Shown: positions 1 through 7,443 of the stretch, one piece after another | Numbering within the stretch: the stretch's first letter is position 1 | Layout: each line of letters starts with the position of its first letter | Source of the DNA: UMGS1783 sp900555065 | GTDB lineage: Bacteria > Bacillota > Clostridia > Oscillospirales > UMGS1783 | Direction of reading: 5' to 3' | DNA length: 41,219 bases | Assembly: GCA_937991645.1 (NCBI GenBank) | Contig: CALKPL010000049.1 | Location: 1 to 41,219, forward strand | Notes under the pieces: generated by a model | What the model was told of the DNA's origin: nothing | Databases searched by the model: none | Seen by the model: only the letters and a program-made list of their open reading frames with translations | Program-made: the position numbers and the translations under genes

Positions 1-37
1 TCATGACGATTTCAAATGCGCAAGATTTTTTGTGCGG

Positions 38-46
38 TGATATAAT
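38..46 (+). promoter_or_regulatory. Possible extended -10 promoter ahead of the YbjQ-like gene
   Basis: The sequence reads TGATATAAT, an extended -10 (TGn + perfect TATAAT), with no good -35 at the right distance. A transcript from here would run about 190 nt with no convincing reading frame before the terminator hairpin at 235-269. It is the only promoter-like site I see upstream of the gene at 287. Weak evidence. Confidence 0.3.
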
Positions 47-234
47 ATATACCGTCAATACTCCGCTTTATTGGACATGCACGCCCTCTTCCGCACTTCG
101 GCGGCTTAAAACATATGGTTGCGGCCGATTCCCGGAGCGCATACGCCCGCGTTTTGCGCCGCGCATCGGATATTCGAAACTTATACCCCACCGACTTCAT
201 GCGAACGCGCCGCATATTCCCGCATACAACCGGA

Positions 235-269
235 AAAAATAGACTGGACAAAACGTCCAGTCTATTTTT
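235..269. terminator. Perfect intrinsic terminator abutting the next gene's RBS
   Basis: A stem AGACTGGAC / GTCCAGTCT with loop AAAAC is extended by AAAAAT / ATTTTT, giving about 15 perfect pairs and a T-run. It is bidirectional in form. It ends only about 3 bases before the purine-rich RBS at about 271-277 of the YbjQ-like gene, leaving no room for a separate promoter. It may therefore act as an attenuator in that gene's leader and not only as the terminator of an upstream gene. Confidence 0.75.
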
Positions 270-286
270 GCAAAGGGGGCCGGACC

Positions 287-742
287 ATGGACGAATTGGA
301 GTACAGCAGGGACATAGAGGCGATCAACGCCGTCCTGATCACGACCGCCGATCTGAACCGTCCCTATGAGGTGATCGGTCCCATTTACTTTCAAACTACA
401 AACCGCGGCTACTGGTTCAATTCGCCTTTTCGCAAGCTCAACCGGCGCTATAAAAAGCATCCATGGGCCGACCTGCTCCCGCCGGTGGAGCCCTCGCCGA
501 AAAAGGCGTTTGACGAGATCGCGTGGCTTTCCAAATTCGACCTGCGCGGCGGGTTTGAAAACAGCGTCGGCTCCAAGTACTTTGACCGCGCCTTTTATAT
601 CGCGATGGCCGAACTCAAGCGCCGCACTTTCCGTGCGGGCGGGCAGGCGCTCGTGGGCCTGCGCTGCCAGAACTGGCTCGATACCAACCAGTACGCGAGT
701 TTTTATTTGCAGGCGTACGGCACCGCGGTGAAATTTACTTGA
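287..742 (+). CDS. YbjQ/UPF0145-like domain protein
   Basis: A 151-aa protein. The first part has the pattern LITTADLNRPYEVIGPIYF and the last part has a helix of the type AMAELKRRTFRAGGQALVGL followed by a C-terminal strand ending AYGTAVKF. This layout (start strand, regularly spaced helix, A-V-V-G-like strand, Y-G-T-A-V end) resembles the YbjQ/DUF74 family, small pentameric proteins once called heavy-metal-binding and of uncertain function. The ATG at 287 is preceded by AAAGGGGG; upstream in-frame codons cross the terminator and are unlikely to be translated. The stop codon overlaps the -35 of the thrS promoter. It is longer than a minimal YbjQ (~100 aa) because of an insert (about residues 40-85) rich in aromatic and basic residues. 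The family assignment is by eye. Confidence 0.65.
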   Translation: MDELEYSRDIEAINAVLITTADLNRPYEVIGPIYFQTTNRGYWFNSPFRKLNRRYKKHPWADLLPPVEPSPKKAFDEIAWLSKFDLRGGFENSVGSKYFDRAFYIAMAELKRRTFRAGGQALVGLRCQNWLDTNQYASFYLQAYGTAVKFT

Positions 743-768
743 CAAAAATGCGGGAGCGGGCGTATAAT
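739..768 (+). promoter_or_regulatory. Consensus promoter of the thrS T-box transcript
   Basis: TTGACA (739-744) and TATAAT (763-768) are both perfect, with 18-bp spacing. The -35 overlaps the stop codon of the preceding gene (TGA at 740-742). Transcription would start near 775, at the head of the T-box leader. Confidence 0.9.
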
Positions 769-774
769 GTACAG

Positions 775-1000
775 GAATAATGGCAAAGACCGGAGAAGTC
801 CCCGTGAGGCAAACCGTCAGAGAGGGTCCGCACACTGGTGCGAGCGGGCCGGCGCGCGTATGGGGAACACCGCTCCGTGAGCCGCGCGCAGGAAATGGCG
901 CGCCGGGCGGCGGCCCGTTAACAGCAAACGAGTATATGTTCGGGTGGAACCGTAAGTCAAAGCCTTACCCCGTGTTTGGGGCGGGGCTTTTTTTGTTTTC
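775..1000 (+). promoter_or_regulatory. T-box leader (tRNA-Thr-sensing riboswitch) of thrS
   Basis: The long structured leader contains the T-box core GGGTGGAACCG at 942-952, followed by a terminator (958-995). A candidate Thr specifier codon ACC lies at 869-871 in the setting GGGGAACACCGCTCC. An AGAGAGGG stretch at about 820-827 could be the distal Stem I loop. In this family, uncharged tRNA pairs with the specifier and with the T-box bulge, which stabilises an antiterminator. Uncharged tRNA-Thr should therefore raise thrS expression. The specifier was assigned by context and not by a full fold. Confidence 0.9.
958..995 (+). terminator. T-box-controlled terminator before thrS
   Basis: The stem pairs AAAGCCTT-ACCCC (959-971) with GGGG-GGGGCTTT (978-990), with one A-C mismatch and loop GTGTTT, followed by TTTTTTTG. 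The 5' strand follows the T-box core directly, as expected for a mutually exclusive antiterminator/terminator. Confidence 0.88.
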
Positions 1001-1022
1001 ATCATGCAAGGAGGCGGAAGCT

Positions 1023-2936
1023 ATGATACGCATTACACTTAAAGACGGCGCTTGCCGCGAGTATGCCGAGCCCGTGGCCGCGGGCCGTGTCGCGGCGGAC
1101 ATTTCACCGGGGCTTGCCCGCACAGCCCTCGCCGCGGAGATCGACGGGAACGTGCGCGACCTTTCGGCAGTTATAGAAAACGACTGCGCCTTAAAATTCC
1201 TCACCTTTGACGATGCGGGCGGCAGGCTGGCTTTCCGGCATACCGCGTCGCACGTGCTCGCGCAGGCGGTCAGGCGCCTGTATCCCGAGGCAAAGCTCGC
1301 CATCGGCCCGGCCATAGACGACGGTTTCTATTACGATTTTGACACGCCCGAACCGTTTACGCCGGATATGCTGGAAGCCCTTGAGGCTGAAATGCGCAAG
1401 ATCGTCAAGGAAAACCACGCGCTCAGGCGTTTCACGCTGCCCCGCGAAAAAGCGATCGAACTGATGCGGGAGAAGGACGAACCTTACAAAGTGGAGCTGA
1501 TCGAGGCACTGCCCGACGATGCGGAGATCTCATTTTATGAGCAGGGTGAGTTCACCGACCTGTGCGCCGGCCCGCATCTCGCTTCGACGGGACCGATCAA
1601 GGCGATCAAGCTGCTCAGCGCTACGGGCGCGTACTGGCATGGAGACAGCAATAACAAAATGCTGCAGCGCATCTACGGCACCTGCTTCCCCAAAGCTTCC
1701 ATGCTGGAAGAGTATCTGCACATGCTGGAAGAGGCAAAAAAACGCGACCACCGCAAACTCGGCCGCGAGCTGGACCTGTTCGATATATACGAGGAAGGGC
1801 CCGGATTCCCCTTCTTCCTGCCCAAGGGCATGATTCTATATAACCTGCTCGTCGACTACTGGCGCGAGCAGCATGTGAAGCGCGGGTACCAGGAGATCAA
1901 AACGCCCATGATTCTCAATCAGGACCTGTGGCACCGTTCGGGGCACTGGGACCACTACAAGGACAATATGTATATCACCAAAATAGACGACGCGGACTAC
2001 GCCATCAAGCCCATGAACTGCCCGGGCGGCATGCTTGTATACAAGCGCAAACTGCATTCGTACAAGGACCTGCCCCAGCGCATCGGCGAACTGGGCCTTG
2101 TGCACCGGCACGAGCTGTCCGGTACCCTGCACGGGCTGATGCGCGTGCGCTGCTTCACGCAGGACGACGCGCATATCTTCATGACCCCGGCCCAGATTCA
2201 GGAAGAGCTCGTCGGCGTGATCGAGCTTATGGACGCGGTGTACGCCACTTTTGGGTTCCCTTTTGAAGTCGAGCTGTCCACACGCCCGGAAAACTCCATG
2301 GGTGAGGACGAACAGTGGGAGCTTGCCACGAACGCCCTGATCCACGCGCTTGAGAGCAAGGGGCTTGAGTATACCGTAAACGAGGGCGACGGCGCGTTTT
2401 ACGGACCCAAGATCGACTTCCATCTGCGCGACAGCATGGGCCGTACATGGCAGTGCGGCACCATCCAGCTCGATTTCCAGATGCCGGAACGCTTTGACCT
2501 GACCTATGTGGATGCGGACGGCGCGCGCCGCCGCCCGGTCATGATCCACCGCGTGGTGTTCGGCTCAATCGAACGGTTTATCGCGATTCTCACCGAACAC
2601 TTTGCCGGCGCGTTCCCGCTCTGGCTCTCTCCCGTGCAGGTCGCCGTACTGCCGATCAGCGACGCGTTCCAGCCCTATGCGCGCGAAGTCCGGCAGCGCC
2701 TGCTGGACGCGGGGCTGCGCTGTGAGCTGGACGGGCGCAGCGAAAAGATCGGCTATAAGATCCGCGAGGCGCAGCTGCAGAAAACGCCGTATATGCTGAT
2801 TGTCGGCCAAAAGGAACAGGAATCCGGCACGGTCGCCGTCCGCTCCCGCAGCGAAGGCGACCTCGGCGCTATGACGGCGGACGCATTTATTGAAAAGGCG
2901 CAGGCTGAAATTGCATCCAAATCCTACAGCCTGTAA
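1023..2936 (+). CDS. thrS: Threonyl-tRNA synthetase
   Basis: 637 aa, the usual length of bacterial ThrRS; it charges tRNA-Thr in the cytoplasm. A TGS domain spans about residues 1-60. The editing domain shows HTASH at 73-77 and a later CAGPH motif. The class II catalytic core carries the zinc Cys in MNCPGG, a motif-2 region RCFTQDDAHIF and motif 3 IHRVVFGSIERF. The C-terminal 100 residues are the anticodon-binding domain. The ATG at 1023 follows AAGGAGG at 1008-1014; the frame stays open upstream through the T-box RNA, which should not be translated. Expression should respond to tRNA-Thr charging through the leader. Highly confident. Confidence 0.97.
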   Translation: MIRITLKDGACREYAEPVAAGRVAADISPGLARTALAAEIDGNVRDLSAVIENDCALKFLTFDDAGGRLAFRHTASHVLAQAVRRLYPEAKLAIGPAIDDGFYYDFDTPEPFTPDMLEALEAEMRKIVKENHALRRFTLPREKAIELMREKDEPYKVELIEALPDDAEISFYEQGEFTDLCAGPHLASTGPIKAIKLLSATGAYWHGDSNNKMLQRIYGTCFPKASMLEEYLHMLEEAKKRDHRKLGRELDLFDIYEEGPGFPFFLPKGMILYNLLVDYWREQHVKRGYQEIKTPMILNQDLWHRSGHWDHYKDNMYITKIDDADYAIKPMNCPGGMLVYKRKLHSYKDLPQRIGELGLVHRHELSGTLHGLMRVRCFTQDDAHIFMTPAQIQEELVGVIELMDAVYATFGFPFEVELSTRPENSMGEDEQWELATNALIHALESKGLEYTVNEGDGAFYGPKIDFHLRDSMGRTWQCGTIQLDFQMPERFDLTYVDADGARRRPVMIHRVVFGSIERFIAILTEHFAGAFPLWLSPVQVAVLPISDAFQPYAREVRQRLLDAGLRCELDGRSEKIGYKIREAQLQKTPYMLIVGQKEQESGTVAVRSRSEGDLGAMTADAFIEKAQAEIASKSYSL

Positions 2937-2983
2937 GCCATGGACGCAGGCGCGCGCCTGCCGTTTGAATCCGTAAACCCAGG

Positions 2984-3018
2984 GCCCGCCGGACAAAGCC
3001 GGCGGGCTTTCGTCTTTG
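2984..3018 (+). terminator. Intrinsic terminator after thrS
   Basis: A 9-bp perfect stem GCCCGCCGG / CCGGCGGGC with loop ACAAAG, followed by TTTCGTCTTT, 48 bases past the thrS stop. Confidence 0.9.
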
Positions 3019-3068
3019 CCGCGCCGCCCGGTACTAGAAAAACTCTGCGCGCATATCCCAGCCCCCGC

Positions 3069-3097
3069 TTGAAATACCGCAGAGCGAATGGTACAAT
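3069..3097 (+). promoter_or_regulatory. Probable promoter of the ribose-phosphate pyrophosphokinase gene
   Basis: TTGAAA (3069-3074) and TACAAT (3092-3097) with 17-bp spacing, between the thrS terminator and the prs-like gene. Confidence 0.7.
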
Positions 3098-3175
3098 CAA
3101 TGTAAAAAGAGAAACAAAAACGGCGACGGCACGATTTACCGGCCGGGCGCCATTCCATGCCAGGGGGTTGTGAGA

Positions 3176-4309
3176 ATGCTGGAATTTGGGGTGATGGGCG
3201 AGGGCAGCCATGGCCAGATGGCGGTTGTGGCCCTTTCCAATGCGGCGGAGCTCGGCAAAAAAGTGGACGAGCATCTGCGCCGCGTTATGCCGCCCACGCC
3301 GGAGGGGACCTACCTCGTTCCGCTTGAACAGGTGCGGTTCTCAAACGGCGAAGGGAAAATCAAGCTCAAGGACACGGTGCGCGGCAAGGACGTTTATATT
3401 TTAAGCGATATTGGGAACTATTCCTGCACCTATCAGATGTTCGGGTTTACAAACCACATGGGCCCGGACGAACATTTTCAGGACATCAAACGCGCCATCT
3501 CCGCCATCGGCGGCACCGCCAACCGCGTCACACTGATGATGCCCATGCTCTACCAGTCGCGCCAGCACAAACGCAACGGCCGTGAATCGCTCGACTGCGC
3601 CATGGCGCTGCAGGAACTGCAGCATATCGGCGTATCGACGCTGCTGTCTTTTGACGTGCACGATCCCACCATCCAGAACGCCGTTCCGCTCGTATCCTTT
3701 GAAAATTTCTATCCCACTTATACTGTGCTCAAGCAGTTTCTGCTCGACGAGGGCACGGACATTGTCGATTCCAACCTGCTCGTTGTCAGCCCCGATTCGG
3801 GCGCCATGGACCGCGCCATCTATTTCAGCGGCGTTTTGGGCGTGGATGTGGGCATGTTCTATAAGCGGCGCAATCTGCACACGGTGGTCAACGGACGCAA
3901 CCCCATCGCCCAGCATGAATACCTCGGCACCGACGTGGAAGGCAAAAACGTCCTGATTGTGGACGACCTGCTCGCATCGGGCGAGTCCGTGCTTGACACT
4001 GTCCGCGAACTCAACGAACGCGGCGCGGCGAAGATATTTGTCATGGTCACGTTCGGCCAGTTTACGAGCGGCCCGGAGAAGTTTGACGCGCTGTACGCCG
4101 CGGGCAAGCTGACGGGCGTGTACTGTACGAACCTGACCTACGTCCCGCCCCATATTCAGGACAGGGAGTGGTTCCGCAGCGTGGATATGTCCAAGTATAT
4201 CGCAAAGATCTTCTACTGCCTCAACCACGACCACTCCATCGCGCCGCTGCGCAATGCGAAAGCGCGGCTGAAAAAGCTCATGCAGAACCGCTGGGGCAGG
4301 CAGTCGTAA
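3176..4309 (+). CDS. prs: Ribose-phosphate pyrophosphokinase (long Clostridia-type)
   Basis: 377 aa. The enzyme makes PRPP from ribose 5-phosphate and ATP for nucleotide, His and Trp synthesis. The PRPP-binding loop is clear as VDDLLASGES near residue 262, and the segment LYQSRQHKRNGRESL corresponds to the ATP-binding YxRQDRK region of Prs, though altered. It is longer than standard Prs (~315 aa), with an extra N-terminal segment and a basic C-terminal tail (KARLKKLMQNRWGRQS). A GTG lies at 3170, only two bases from the AGGGGG at 3162-3167; the ATG at 3176 is well spaced and preferred. It is a monocistron between its own promoter and a strong terminator. A paralogue with a specialised role is possible. 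Confidence 0.88.
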   Translation: MLEFGVMGEGSHGQMAVVALSNAAELGKKVDEHLRRVMPPTPEGTYLVPLEQVRFSNGEGKIKLKDTVRGKDVYILSDIGNYSCTYQMFGFTNHMGPDEHFQDIKRAISAIGGTANRVTLMMPMLYQSRQHKRNGRESLDCAMALQELQHIGVSTLLSFDVHDPTIQNAVPLVSFENFYPTYTVLKQFLLDEGTDIVDSNLLVVSPDSGAMDRAIYFSGVLGVDVGMFYKRRNLHTVVNGRNPIAQHEYLGTDVEGKNVLIVDDLLASGESVLDTVRELNERGAAKIFVMVTFGQFTSGPEKFDALYAAGKLTGVYCTNLTYVPPHIQDREWFRSVDMSKYIAKIFYCLNHDHSIAPLRNAKARLKKLMQNRWGRQS

Positions 4310-4365
4310 ACCGAATCCGTAAGCCGGCGCAGAGACGGCGAATACGATGTTTTTTTTCAGCATAT

Positions 4366-4405
4366 GGCTCGGCCCGTTGATGGGCCGAGCCGTTTTTATC
4401 GTTTT
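4366..4405 (+). terminator. Intrinsic terminator after prs
   Basis: A 10-bp perfect stem GGCTCGGCCC / GGGCCGAGCC with loop GTTGAT, followed by GTTTTTATCGTTTTTA. Confidence 0.92.
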
Positions 4406-4409
4406 TATT

Positions 4410-4793
4410 TAAAGTAAATTACGCCTCGAACAGATACGGCTGTAACGCGAAACATCCGGCGGACAGGCGCAGGACGCCCGACTTATGGCCGAAAGTCCGG
4501 TTGCGAAAGAGAGGGATCTGCGGGACGGCATGCGCTTTGGCTGCGAGTCGACGATACGGACTATGGCGAAGAATTCCTCAAATTTTCTGCGCGGCAGCCG
4601 TACCGGTCCAAAGACGCTTTCCCGGCAGGCCGAGTTCAGCCTTTGCGCTGCGCCGGCATGCCGCCCTGAACACACGTACGGGCGCGCGGGGGGGCCGCGT
4701 ACACCTACGCTCCGCCAATACAATGTCTGCGCCGGCGGGAAATCCGCAGCCGGCGCGGCCCCTTTGAAAAAAGGGCCGCGGCCACAGGCGCGC
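4410..4793. other. Non-coding stretch without recognisable gene
   Basis: About 380 bases between the prs terminator and the promoter at 4794. Reading frames of up to ~140 codons exist on both strands, but their products are low-complexity, rich in Arg/Pro/Ala, and lack an RBS. One local hairpin is GCGGCCCCTTT / AAAGGGCCGC near 4756-4780, just before the promoter. It may contain decayed gene remains; I cannot identify any. Confidence 0.5.
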
Positions 4794-4822
4794 TTGACAG
4801 CCGCAGCGGCTTCCGTTATAAT
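4794..4822 (+). promoter_or_regulatory. Perfect consensus promoter of a non-coding transcript
   Basis: TTGACA (4794-4799) and TATAAT (4817-4822) with exactly 17-bp spacing, the only fully consensus -35/-10/spacer combination I saw. No protein gene follows; the tRNA-Leu-like segment starts about 24 bases past the expected start site. Confidence 0.85.
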
Positions 4823-4828
4823 GAGTGC

Positions 4829-4975
4829 ATCCATACCGGACGGGCATAATACGCGGGCGGGGCGGAATTGGCGGACGCGTGGACGCAGGGGCTGACGGAG
4901 CTGCTGTGCGGGTCCGGGTCTGGCACCCGCAGGCAGCGTCGCAGCAAAGTCCGCTTTGCTCCGACGTCTTTTTTA
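4829..4975 (+). ncRNA. Candidate small RNA with a tRNA-Leu-like 5' half
   Basis: A unit of about 145 nt lies between a consensus promoter and an intrinsic terminator. The terminator stem pairs CGTCG-AGCAAAG with CTTTGCT-CGACG, with one C-C mismatch and loop TCCG (4937-4966), followed by TCTTTTTTATT. Residues 4853-4879 read like the acceptor strand plus D-arm of a bacterial tRNA-Leu (GCGGGCG, GG, then GCGGAATTGGCGGACGCG), but no anticodon arm with a T33, T-arm or 3' acceptor strand follows. A second hairpin pairs TGCGGGT with ACCCGCA at about 4907-4932. It could be a small RNA or the wreck of a tRNA-Leu gene. No known RNA family was recognised (not tmRNA, RNase P, SRP or 6S by their conserved cores). 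Confidence 0.55.
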
Positions 4976-5120
4976 TTCCTATGGCAAAAAAGGCGTCATC
5001 CGCCCGCACCCCTGTTCCTCTCCGCAAAAAGTCACGCCGCGCCTTCGCTGTGCGCTTGTCAACGCGGCGTGGGCGCGCCGGCTTGCAACCAACTTTTGCG
5101 GGTTCAAGCCCACAGTAAAA
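4931..5120 (+). repeat. Structured repeat, possible relative of the 17.5-kb insertion
   Basis: Several pieces match the minus-strand reading of 17490-17630 in the same order: a CGTCG.AGCAA...GCTCC hairpin; a T-run/A-run hairpin (CTTTTTT / AAAAAAG here); CTCCGCAAAAAGTCACG (15 of 17 bases shared); and CCAACTTTTGCGGG (one base shorter than the other copy). The central hairpin loop is larger here, with arms CACGCCGCG / CGCGGCGTG. A further stem GGCTTG-AACC / GGTTCAAGCC lies at 5080-5110. The relationship was judged by eye and the ends are approximate. Confidence 0.45.
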
Positions 5121-5222
5121 TTTTATGCCGGCAGCTCTTTTGCAACCGTCTGGCAACGGACGTCCGGGTTGAAAAGCCCGGCGTGAAATTTCCGAAACTT
5201 TCGCAGTGAAAGAAGAATACGA

Positions 5223-6218
5223 ATGGAAAACGGCATTGGTAAGAGCAGAATCGCCCTGTACGACAATTTGAAGTTTATCCTGGTCACGTTGGTTGTAGTC
5301 GGCCACTTTGCAGATTGTTTCAGCGCGCAATCCGATATATGTAAAAGCATATACCTGTTTATATACGCGTTCCATATGCCCCTTTTCGTGTTTATATCCG
5401 GCTGCTTTTACAATGACAAGCGTATAACGTCCAAATGCCTGTTCTATACCAGCGCAGGTTTTTTACTGAAGATTGCGCTGGCCTTATGCGATCTGCTTGT
5501 AAACGGCAAGGCAAATTTTTCTCTCCTTTCCGATAGCGGACTGCCCTGGTTTTTCTTTGCTCTCGCAGCGTATACGTTCGTTTCATATTTATTGCGCAAT
5601 CAAAACAGGACGTATCTGCTGGTCATGGCAGTCGTTCTGGCCTGTTTTGCGGGTTACGACCGTTCCATCGGAGATTTCCTGTATATTTCCCGGATTATCG
5701 TCTTTTTCCCATTCTATTTGGCCGGAACAATGGTTCGACAAGAAAAAATAATACGCCTTAAATCAAACCGTACAATGATCGTTTGCGCGTTGATCCTCCT
5801 GTCAATCTGGGCATACTTATGTTTTTTTGAGCTGGATGCGTTCTATCCGTACCGCCATCTGTTTACCGGACGGAATCCATTTTCCGCCGAAGTAGCGGCG
5901 TACGGCCCACTCGCCCGGCTAATGTGTTATGGCATATCCGCCCTGACCGGTTTTGCGTTCCTCATCCTGACGCCGGGACGCGATATAAAATTTGTGACTG
6001 AAATGGGAACGCATTCTATTGACGTATACTTTTGGCATTGGCCCGTTTATCTCCTTGCAGATCACTTCACGCATTTTTCCAGCCTGTTTGCCATGGGCTG
6101 GTACGGGAAAGCGGCGTTTTTATGCCTGGCCGTTATCCTGAGCGTCGCGCTGTCTCAGGGAAGGGCGATCGCCTATCCGCTCAAAAAAATCAAAAATTTA
6201 TGCTTTAACAGGAAGTGA
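5223..6218 (+). CDS. Membrane acyltransferase, acyltransferase-3 family
   Basis: 331 aa with about ten hydrophobic segments. It opens with the family pattern ALYDNLKFIL...VVVGHF (D14-N15, H28), the putative active-site His in the first membrane helix, as in OafA/NolL-type O-acetyltransferases. The hallmark FHMPLFVFISGCFY follows near residues 49-62, and a late H-S-I-D-V-Y-F-W-H-W-P stretch is typical of the fucose 4-O-acetylase-like subgroup. The likely role is acetylation of a cell-surface sugar or polymer; the substrate cannot be read from sequence. The start has only a weak purine stretch (GAAAGAAG). It stands alone, with no polysaccharide genes beside it, and is lower in GC than its surroundings, which may indicate transfer. 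Confidence 0.85.
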   Translation: MENGIGKSRIALYDNLKFILVTLVVVGHFADCFSAQSDICKSIYLFIYAFHMPLFVFISGCFYNDKRITSKCLFYTSAGFLLKIALALCDLLVNGKANFSLLSDSGLPWFFFALAAYTFVSYLLRNQNRTYLLVMAVVLACFAGYDRSIGDFLYISRIIVFFPFYLAGTMVRQEKIIRLKSNRTMIVCALILLSIWAYLCFFELDAFYPYRHLFTGRNPFSAEVAAYGPLARLMCYGISALTGFAFLILTPGRDIKFVTEMGTHSIDVYFWHWPVYLLADHFTHFSSLFAMGWYGKAAFLCLAVILSVALSQGRAIAYPLKKIKNLCFNRK

Positions 6219-6667
6219 CGCTTTTCTGAGACGGGTCCGGCAGGTCCGCGGCGCGAGCTGTCCCATGATAAACGAGCGCGGGCGGCGGGCTGCAGCGGGA
6301 CAGGCGGGAGCCGCATACAGTGAACCGTCGCCAAAAACGGAAAATTTAAATTTATGCGAACGTTTCAGCGGGACAGGCGAAGGATGCGCTTGTCCCGTTG
6401 CTTTTGCAGGCGAGCAAAAACGACGTGAACGCGCCTTAAAACGGGTTTACGGTTCGCGCAATAAGCCTATGAAAAAACATAAAACGCGCTGAAACTGCCG
6501 CAGGATAGAACCGGAACCCAAAAGCGAACATGCGCCTGCTGCGGCGCGCGGCCCGTTTGATTTTCAAACATGATGCGCAATATAAATTCTTCTTCAAAGG
6601 CCTGTACCGGGGAATAAAACTGCGCGCTGCACATACAATAATGGTACAAAACAGAAGGAGAATGGAT
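6219..6667. other. Non-coding stretch with hairpins
   Basis: No supported gene. It contains a strong hairpin at 6366-6400 (CAGCGGGACA-GCG / CGC-TGTCCCG-TG, followed by CTTTTGC) that could terminate the acyltransferase transcript, and a small TTTTGC / GCAAAA hairpin at about 6403-6420. A possible promoter for the next small gene is TTGATT (6557-6562) and TATAAA (6581-6586), 18-bp spacing. Confidence 0.5.
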
Positions 6668-6835
6668 ATGAGCAAAAGACGCGTTTACGACCATGACGCC
6701 GAATTCGGCGAAGAGTTCTATCTTCCTGACTATTTTGAAAGCAGTGCCGAACATCAGTACAAAAAACGCTTTGTTGCAGATAGAAAATCAAAGAAATCAA
6801 ATGAAAACAGAAGTACCAGTGAGAAAAAAGTATAA
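6668..6835 (+). CDS. Small charged protein of unknown function
   Basis: 55 aa, hydrophilic, beginning MSKRRVYDHDAEFG. An acidic/aromatic middle (EEFYLPDYF) is followed by a Lys/Arg/Ser/Asn-rich tail ending SEKKV. AAGGAG at 6655-6660 is well spaced for the ATG at 6668; the ATG at 6662 is too close. No signal peptide, membrane segment or known domain is visible. It ends 60 bases before the ctsR promoter and is probably transcribed separately. The good RBS and codon pattern favour a real gene. Confidence 0.6.
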   Translation: MSKRRVYDHDAEFGEEFYLPDYFESSAEHQYKKRFVADRKSKKSNENRSTSEKKV

Positions 6836-6894
6836 TTTATTATTTTCACAGTTTTTTTTAATTGAATTTTAATAAATTTAATTGATTTCAAGTA

Positions 6895-6922
6895 TTGACA
6901 TTGGTCAAAAAGCGAGTATAAT
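6895..6922 (+). promoter_or_regulatory. Promoter of the ctsR operon
   Basis: TTGACA (6895-6900) and TATAAT (6917-6922), 16-bp spacing, perfect hexamers. An extra GGTCAAA half-site sits in the spacer (6903-6909). Confidence 0.88.
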
Positions 6923-6930
6923 TAAATCAA

Positions 6931-6948
6931 AGGTCAAATATAGTCAAA
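6931..6948 (+). promoter_or_regulatory. CtsR operator (heptad direct repeat)
   Basis: AGGTCAAATATAGTCAAA matches the CtsR box, a tandem repeat of (G)GTCAAA separated by a short AT spacer. It lies at about +2 to +20 of the predicted start, where bound CtsR would block transcription. The spacer half-site GGTCAAA at 6903 may add to binding. Confidence 0.92.
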
Positions 6949-6977
6949 ATCAAAAGCGCAAAGCAGGTGATTATCAA

Positions 6978-7430
6978 ATGGGGATCAGCGATCAAATCGC
7001 CGCTTTCATCTATGAGCTGCTGGGCGATTCAAACGGCGTGCTCGAACTGCAGCGCCAGGAGCTGGCGAAACAGTTCAACGTCGTACCGAGCCAGATCAAC
7101 TATGTGCTTGACTCGCGGTTTCGCCCCGAACAGGGGTTTGTCATCGAGAGCAGGCGGGGCGGCGGCGGATATATCCGCATATACCGGGTCGAGAGCGACC
7201 GCGCCGGGCATGTGATGCACATTGTCAATGCGGTCGGCGACCGGTTGGACGCCGTGACGGCAGAACGGTATCTTAAAAATATGTGCGACTTTGACGTCAT
7301 CACTGCCGAACAGGCACGGCTTATGGCCGCCGCCGTTTCGGATAAGGTGCTGTCCCGCCTGGAGCGGGATCGGCGCAGCGAAGTGCGCGCCGATATTTTC
7401 AAAAACATGCTTGTATCCATCATCGCGTAA
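6978..7430 (+). CDS. ctsR: Transcriptional repressor CtsR
   Basis: 150 aa, the normal family length. The N-terminal winged helix-turn-helix carries the family pattern ELAKQFNVVPSQINYVL, then the basic glycine-rich wing ESRRGGGGYIRI (residues about 57-68) that reads the operator. The C-terminal helical domain mediates dimerisation and recognition by McsB/McsA. It represses clp and mcs genes in the absence of heat or protein stress and autoregulates through the box just upstream. First gene of a four-gene operon; CAGGTGA precedes the ATG, and mcsA follows after 13 bases. Confidence 0.97.
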   Translation: MGISDQIAAFIYELLGDSNGVLELQRQELAKQFNVVPSQINYVLDSRFRPEQGFVIESRRGGGGYIRIYRVESDRAGHVMHIVNAVGDRLDAVTAERYLKNMCDFDVITAEQARLMAAAVSDKVLSRLERDRRSEVRADIFKNMLVSIIA

Positions 7431-7443
7431 GGAGGAATCGACG

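Noticed and set aside
780..1022. In-frame N-terminal extension of ThrRS
   Set aside because: The frame is open but lies in the T-box RNA and crosses its terminator; the ATG at 1023 has AAGGAGG and starts the normal TGS domain.
4409..4834. 141-codon minus-strand frame
   Set aside because: The product is low-complexity, there is no RBS, and it would overlap the consensus promoter at 4794-4822; no domain recognised.
4853..4940. Intact tRNA-Leu gene
   Set aside because: Only the 5' acceptor strand and D-arm look right; no anticodon stem-loop, T-arm or matching 3' acceptor strand could be found.
4829..5120. tmRNA, RNase P RNA, SRP RNA or 6S RNA
   Set aside because: The conserved cores of these RNAs (for example GAGGAAAGTCC of RNase P or the GGAAGGAAGCAG loop of SRP) are absent.
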